A stretch of 64,000 nucleotides of DNA. Origin: Chaetorhynchus papuensis (taxonomy: Eukaryota > Chordata > Aves > Passeriformes > Rhipiduridae). Each line of letters opens with the position of its first letter. The first letter of the stretch is position 1. Positions 59,294 to 64,000 of this stretch are shown here, in pieces. The position numbers and the translations under genes are program-made. The notes beneath the pieces were generated by a model. The model saw nothing but the letters and a program-made list of their open reading frames with translations, had not been told where the DNA came from and searched no databases. Location of the stretch: assembly GCA_013396525.1 (NCBI GenBank), contig VWYX01000663.1, forward strand, positions 100,914-164,913. The letters are read 5' to 3'.

Positions 59294-61582
59294 GCTGGGG
59301 CACACGGAGCCTCTGTCCAGACCCCGGCGCAAATAGTTCCTCCCCCTGTGCTGAGCCCAGGGGAAATGTGCTCTGCGGGTGCTGCAGGACACCTGGCACA
59401 GCTGGCGCCTGTGCTCTCGCATGTCAGGGATGATTTCCCAGGTACTGCTGGGACACAGCCCAGACCTGTGGCTCTGCTGTCAGCAAGGATCGTAATGCCA
59501 GCTCCATCCTTCCGCTGTCCCAGCTGCAGGAAGGAGCCAGAGGCTCTGTAATTCAGGGGAAACAAATTCGGGGGCAGACAGGTGGCCCGGGGTGCCCACA
59601 GGAGGTGAGGGGCCCCATGTCCCACCTGGGAAGGCCAGGAGACTGGTTCAGCTCCTGTGCCATCCCAGGCATCCCCCATCCTCCCTGGGCATGACGGCCC
59701 AGCAGCTGATGCACATAAAACCTTCTCCAGCTCCTGCAACCAAGGAAAGGATCACTGGATGGGAATTCTAATCATATATTATATTACCATGTCATATTAG
59801 ACTAATAAAATCCTAATATGATACAGGAATGGGGAGCATATCATAACTCCTCTGTGGCTAATACAATGCAGGCAATAAATCACTCCAGGGCTTATCCTTA
59901 ACAATTGTATCAGAGCTCTCTGTGTCACACTGATAACTCAGTCCCTCTGATCTAATGGTTCACTTTTCTTCACAGTCCATATGGCAGTGACATTAAAGCT
60001 AATGAAATAAAATAAAATTTGCCAATCTTTGAAGAATTCCATTCTTTAAAAAGATGTATTTTATTAACACAAACTGGAAACATCTTCAGTTACTCACAGT
60101 TACTTTTATCACATTGGAAATACATGGCACAGATATTGGCAGTGGCATTGCACGTCGGCTCACGTGTGGTCACCACATTGCTGCGGGACCACTCGGAGCT
60201 GCTCAGCCTCACACATGTGGAGCCAAGTCAGCAGAGCTGTCCCCACTGACCCAGTCCCCAGGGACACAGGTCCTGCCATGCCCCAGGGGCACAGTCTCCC
60301 CAACTCTTCCCTTCCTGGGCTGAGGATCCCTCGTTGCATCCAAGGCCGGATACACAGGGAGCCAGGTGCAGGGGGAGCTTGTCACCAGCTCCGCTGTCAG
60401 CAGATGAAAGTTTGCTGTTCTGTGGGGGGCTGTGAGGTTGTGGGGCCACTCCCATGGCTCGGTGGGTCACAAACCTGGTGCATCTGCCAGAGGCATCATG
60501 TCTCCCTGGCCGCGGGGCTTCTCATGGCTCCTCCTGCAGGACGCCCCGGAGCAGTGGCCATGCCATGGTCCCCCCAGCTCAGCAGGGCAGATGGAGCTGG
60601 GGCTGGTCCCAGAGGAAGCTGGTCGAGCTGTGCCCAGGGGAGCACTGTGGGTCTCTCCTCCAGACACCCTCATGCCTGTCCCAGTGACGGGTGCCTTAGT
60701 CAGGTCGGTGTTGGGCACAGGAGACGGCGATTCCTGGGACCTGCTGCAAATCCTCCTTTCGGTTCTGCTGTGCTCCACACGGGGTCTCAGGGCTGGCACT
60801 TCCCATGGCTGGTGGGCTCCAGCTGCAGGGTACTCGTGGGCCAAAGGCTCAAATTTGCGCGCAGGGAATCGGGACGGTGCCGCTGAGCTCGCAGGGTGGG
60901 AGGGCTGAGGGTCTCCTCCCCTCGTGTGAGCCGCTGTTCCTGGCTCCGACGGCCCTTCAGGGTGTAGCTACTGGGTGAAACACAATACACCATCAGCAGC
61001 TTGATCCTAGTACTGGTGCTGGCAGTAAACCTCCCTGATGCGTGATCAGGCCTCAAGGATAAGATGTTTATTATTTGCCATGGAACCACGTGGCTGCTCT
61101 CCAACGTAAGGAAAAGCCAAATTGCACTTGTAATTCAAAGGGACCCAAAGCCTTAATGCTGTAAAGCAGCAGCTAATGATGCCCAGCGGGCGCAGGGCAC
61201 GCAAGGGCGGCCCAAAGGTTGTTGATGGCCTTCCTATGAACCTCCTCAGTGTGTGACAGGTCCTTGCCTGTGGCCAGCAGAGATGTGATCAAGATGAGGG
61301 ACGTCTGAGTGTTCATTACGCTGCCTACTACGCCTCCGCTGACACACTTTACATTTAAAATATAAAATACCGTTCCCACTGAGCTGTAGCACGAACACTG
61401 AGCCTGTGGACTTGGGGAGCTCCGTTAGAAAATGCAAATTGTTGGGCGCTTTGTCCTCAGCATGCAGAAGTCTTCGGCAGTCCACAGTCCCCACCTGCCC
61501 CAGCTCCTGTTAACTGATACAACAAAGGCTTTGCAATGCATGTCTAGTTATTTACTTGCTTATTTAAACGCACCACCTGTAG
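59294..61582. other. Noncoding mosaic
   Basis: GC-rich sequence (59300-59700 and 60160-60960) surrounds an AT-rich patch (59740-60140) with atatattatattaccatgtcatattag-type words. No gene is supported. Long open frames at 60164-60908 overlap in several phases. Confidence 0.45.
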
Positions 61583-61618
61583 AAGAAGAAGCACTGTTCA
61601 ATTCCAAACCTGATCGAG
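61583..61618 (+). other. Candidate 36-nt exon (unproven)
   Basis: An acceptor-like cacctgtag ends at 61582. The next 36 bases are followed by a consensus donor, cgag then gtgagt at 61619-61624. Two phases are open. One reads EEALFNSKPDR and the other KKKHCSIPNLIE. The length is a multiple of three. The pyrimidine tract is interrupted, and I recognise neither peptide. This may be chance. Confidence 0.2.
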
Positions 61619-61959
61619 GTGAGTCTGCTCTGTGAATGAGAGCAGCAGCAGTCACTGGTGCATGAGAGCGTGGGGTGCAGTGCTGCCACGGCCCGGGGGA
61701 GAGTGGGAGAACAAAGGTATTTTACAAAATAACCTGATACAAGAATTGTTAAGAAAAGCTGAACCACAAGCTCATTGAATCATGCAAATAATTGTTCAGC
61801 CACCAGAACAACAGCTGAAGGCTTGAACAGCCAAAGGGAAGGGAAGGTGATGGACCAGCAGCTCCTCAGAGCCAACCGAGCCGCAGCTCCAGCCCGGCAG
61901 GGGCTGGTGCTGGTGAGCGCTCGGCCTCCTCCTGCCTAGCTGCACTAACCCGAGTAGTG
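61619..61959. other. Noncoding segment
   Basis: Mixed composition, with an ATGCAAATAATTG site near 61783-61795 that combines an octamer and an ATTA core. No gene seen. Confidence 0.4.
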
Positions 61960-62250
61960 AGTAGTTATATTTATCAAAGACCATTTGCTGCAAGTGATTA
62001 ACGTTAATTTGATTTCCTGTGAGTCAATTTCCTTGAGATATGGTAAATAGGCTATTACCTGTTATTGACCTTTACTTTATTAAAAAGACTTAAAATTAGC
62101 ATTTATATATATACGTCCTTCCAAAAAAGTTTTTTTAATAAAGAAAAATATTTTTATAATCACATTAGACTCGCTAGCTGAGGCTATAGCTCCAAAGTTA
62201 ATGTTAAATAAAAATGGTAATTAAGAGTGAATATGATGATGGTTTTTAAA
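61960..62250. promoter_or_regulatory. AT-rich candidate regulatory element
   Basis: Strongly AT-rich sequence includes a gattaacgttaatttgatt run (61997-62015), whose gttaacgttaat-like core is nearly palindromic, and a short TA repeat at about 62104-62113. Stops are dense in all frames. Confidence 0.38.
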
Positions 62251-62545
62251 CTCATCTAAAGGCCTGACCCCTTCCTTTACCTCCACTTGATTTGTGGCTC
62301 CCAAGCAGAGCAGGGTGGCAGTGGAGGCAGGGGCTGGCAGGTGGAAGCCTCTGCCCAGGACGTGCCTCTCCCAGGATTTCCAATCCTCTCCTGGCAAGAG
62401 GGCACAAGGACCTGCTGGTGTTTAAAGAGATGCTCAGCTCCCGCTCCATGCCAGCTCGCTCTTCTGGAGACCGACGCATTTCCTCAGGTTGACTTGAACT
62501 GAGCAGGAAGAAATTACGTCAACATTTGATCATGAAAGCAAAAAG

Positions 62546-62551
62546 TTTATT
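62546..62551 (-). terminator. Polyadenylation signal AATAAA, minus strand
   Basis: The + strand tttatt gives AATAAA on the minus strand, followed by ctttttgctttcatgatc. Cleavage would be expected 10-30 bases further, near 62520-62535. Other AATAAA-like words occur inside the segment (for example near 63511-63516), which could act as earlier sites. Confidence 0.45.
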
Positions 62552-62909
62552 CATGTTTGAAACTACATATAACTACCACGAGGAAGACTTTTCAATCCAG
62601 GGTGTAATCCAGTTAGAAAGTAACACGAAACGGTTTAATACATTAGAATCACTGCCACAAATTATTTTCATGACTCAATCAGTTTCAGAATCGCATACAA
62701 TACAAAAGAGAGAGAGAAAGGGCCCCTGCAATCCAGGGGGATGTACAGTACTGAATACTGAAGTCTGTATGCATTACAATTAATTGTTGGTTTTTGCGTG
62801 TATTAGTAACAAGATGAAGAACATTCAAAATGCTTCTCAGTATTTACAACAGTTGCACTGTTTTGTGTCCAACCTAAGACCCCATGTTTCCACTTCAGCT
62901 TCTTTAGCA

Positions 62910-62923
62910 GTTGCCAAGGCAAC
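62910..62923. promoter_or_regulatory. Perfect RFX X-box motif
   Basis: The 14 bases gttgccaaggcaac match the RFX-family X-box (GTNRCC, 0-3 bases, RGYAAC) at every fixed position and are almost a perfect palindrome. RFX proteins activate cilia and neural genes. The site sits inside the putative minus-strand 3' UTR or noncoding element. Confidence 0.75.
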
Positions 62924-64000
62924 CCTGATTTGTAGGAGATTACAATGTACATTACATTTTGTGGGGAAACAAAGAGTTAATTACAAGATGCAAAAAGATA
63001 AGAAAGAGACAAACTACAGCGTGAGTATCGTTCAGAGGTAGTAAGTGAGCACTCTAAGCTACAGAACATGTTGAAAGTCTATTGGTTTGTATGAGTTCGC
63101 ATGAGGTAATAAAGCTGTGTTTGATTGGTGAGATGTATAAATACTCTTTTGCTACACTATGTACAACACTCCATATCACGGTGCTTTTTCCTTTCCTTTT
63201 CCTTTGTTTGTGGTTTGCTGCCAAGCAGAGGCACCAGCCCTTGGCAGGCGTGGGTAGCACCCAGCTCGTACTGTAAAACCCCGGGTCGTGGCGTGCACAG
63301 AGACCAGCAGCAAGAGTCGTCATCTCCCAAGAACAACCTGTGTCCGTGCCAGGATACGGAGAGGAGACTCGGGGTCCGGGGGGGGCTTTAGCAAGAAAAG
63401 ATGCTCCTGGTTTCCAATCTAATTTGTAAGACAATAGATCTCAACAAAAATGTGACGAATAAGGATTCTTAAACACGACCATTGTTAACCGAAATAACTG
63501 AACAGCTCTTTTTATTCCAGCTCTGTGAGAGATATGAAAAGATGAAACACAATCAAAGTCTGTGATTCCTGTCGACTTTCCATGGAAATATGCACACAAT
63601 TAAATTTGGGTGAGGCGGTTCTTTGTGTCTGCTCTTGCTACTGAGGTTAAGCTTGTCCTGTACTTTTACCCTTAAGGCCAAGTAATTGGCAACTGTTAGA
63701 CCAACATCATTAAAACTGCTGATAATAAATTATGATAAAATAGTTACAGGGCTATAAACAATGCTAAATCTTGGCCTAATTGGATAAAGTGCTTTTTAAC
63801 ATTGTGTGTTTTAAGTATAAATACAAATGATTATGATACCTTTAAAAAACAGATTTACCAAGTTTTCTAATAAGACAAGGTTTTACAGTAAAGCTGTAGG
63901 TGGTTGGCTACAAAAAACTCTTTCCTTTTTCTCCTGCAACTCTGAATGCGCTAATCAAGGCATCTCAGCTCAGGGAAAAAGTGTTGCTAGGAGATTAGTT

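Larger units (their letters stand above)
62520..64000 (-). other. Candidate 3' UTR of a minus-strand gene (partial, runs off the window)
   Basis: Read on the minus strand, the segment is AT-rich, high-complexity, free of long open frames and rich in ATTTA-type words. It ends with a canonical AATAAA followed by a T-rich stretch. Nothing after the signal continues in the same style. This is what a long vertebrate 3' UTR looks like. The coding part would lie beyond position 64000 and would place the rest of this window in the downstream flank of that gene. Alternatively it is a cluster of conserved noncoding elements with a chance AATAAA. I cannot name the gene. Confidence 0.45.

Noticed and set aside
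59107..59739. Glycine/tryptophan-rich repetitive minus-strand frames
   Set aside because: Produced by the 19-bp minisatellite.
62300..62320. CTCF-like core near cagggtggcag
   Set aside because: An extra base disrupts the core alignment to the CTCF consensus; similar words recur elsewhere in GC-rich DNA.
1..64000. tRNA, rRNA, known microRNA precursors, CRISPR arrays, bacterial operons
   Set aside because: None of the well-known microRNA seeds I looked for, no tRNA-like cloverleaf and no regularly spaced spacer-repeat array were seen by eye. A covariance-model scan could still find diverged RNAs.
1..64000. Endogenous retrovirus or other viral insertion
   Set aside because: No paired long terminal repeats, primer-binding site or viral protein motifs were recognised.

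Overview
This window is vertebrate, almost certainly avian, nuclear DNA with no protein-coding gene I can support. The best organism evidence is repeats. A + strand segment at about 30785-30980 and a reversed one at about 48794-48880 match the well-known 3' end of bird CR1 LINEs, including the short terminal repeats derived from the ATTCTATG octamer. A third, much older CR1-like piece at about 19810-20560 still encodes recognisable reverse transcriptase fragments. There are no bacterial operons, no ribosome-binding-site-led ORFs, no tRNA or rRNA genes and no CRISPR array. The long open frames lie in GC-rich, stop-poor DNA, overlap one another in several frames and carry no recognisable domain.

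The layout is a mosaic. GC-rich, rapidly drifting DNA with minisatellites, G-runs and CpG-rich patches alternates with AT-rich islands of about 200-1300 bp, dense in TAATTA, ATGCAAAT, TGACAG and similar homeodomain, POU or MEIS motifs. The clearest islands are near 7840-8090, 8690-9250, 11330-11700, 15220-15660, 16190-16640, 21600-22540, 24580-25080, 29160-29600, 29880-30280, 33480-34080, 36080-37430, 38210-38960, 40830-42380, 54270-54790, 57840-58400 and 61960-62250. This pattern is typical of a regulatory gene desert or giant intron around a developmental transcription-factor gene. That reading rests on composition only; conservation cannot be seen from one sequence.

The right edge (about 62520-64000) reads on the minus strand like a long AT-rich 3' UTR ending at an AATAAA signal (62551 to 62546), so a minus-strand gene may lie just beyond the window. 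I could not name it. A perfect RFX-type X-box (62910-62923) lies in this stretch.

Small open cassettes with good splice-site look-alikes occur at 3357-3395 (-), 25981-26021 (+), 44268-44282 (+), 45237-45278 (+), 51897-52007 (+, terminal) and 61583-61618 (+). Each is weak alone and may be chance. CpG-rich patches at about 30280-30720 (with a TATA-like palindrome), 47265-47390 (with SOX-like sites), 52080-52480 and 37440-38200 (with a 66-base assembly gap at 37716-37781) are the best promoter-like candidates. I found no self-evident new biological system. The most checkable leads are the minus-strand 3' end, the 13-bp inverted repeat at 29274-29311, the SOX-site CpG islet, the twin CAGGTGTCACC sites and the short exon candidates.
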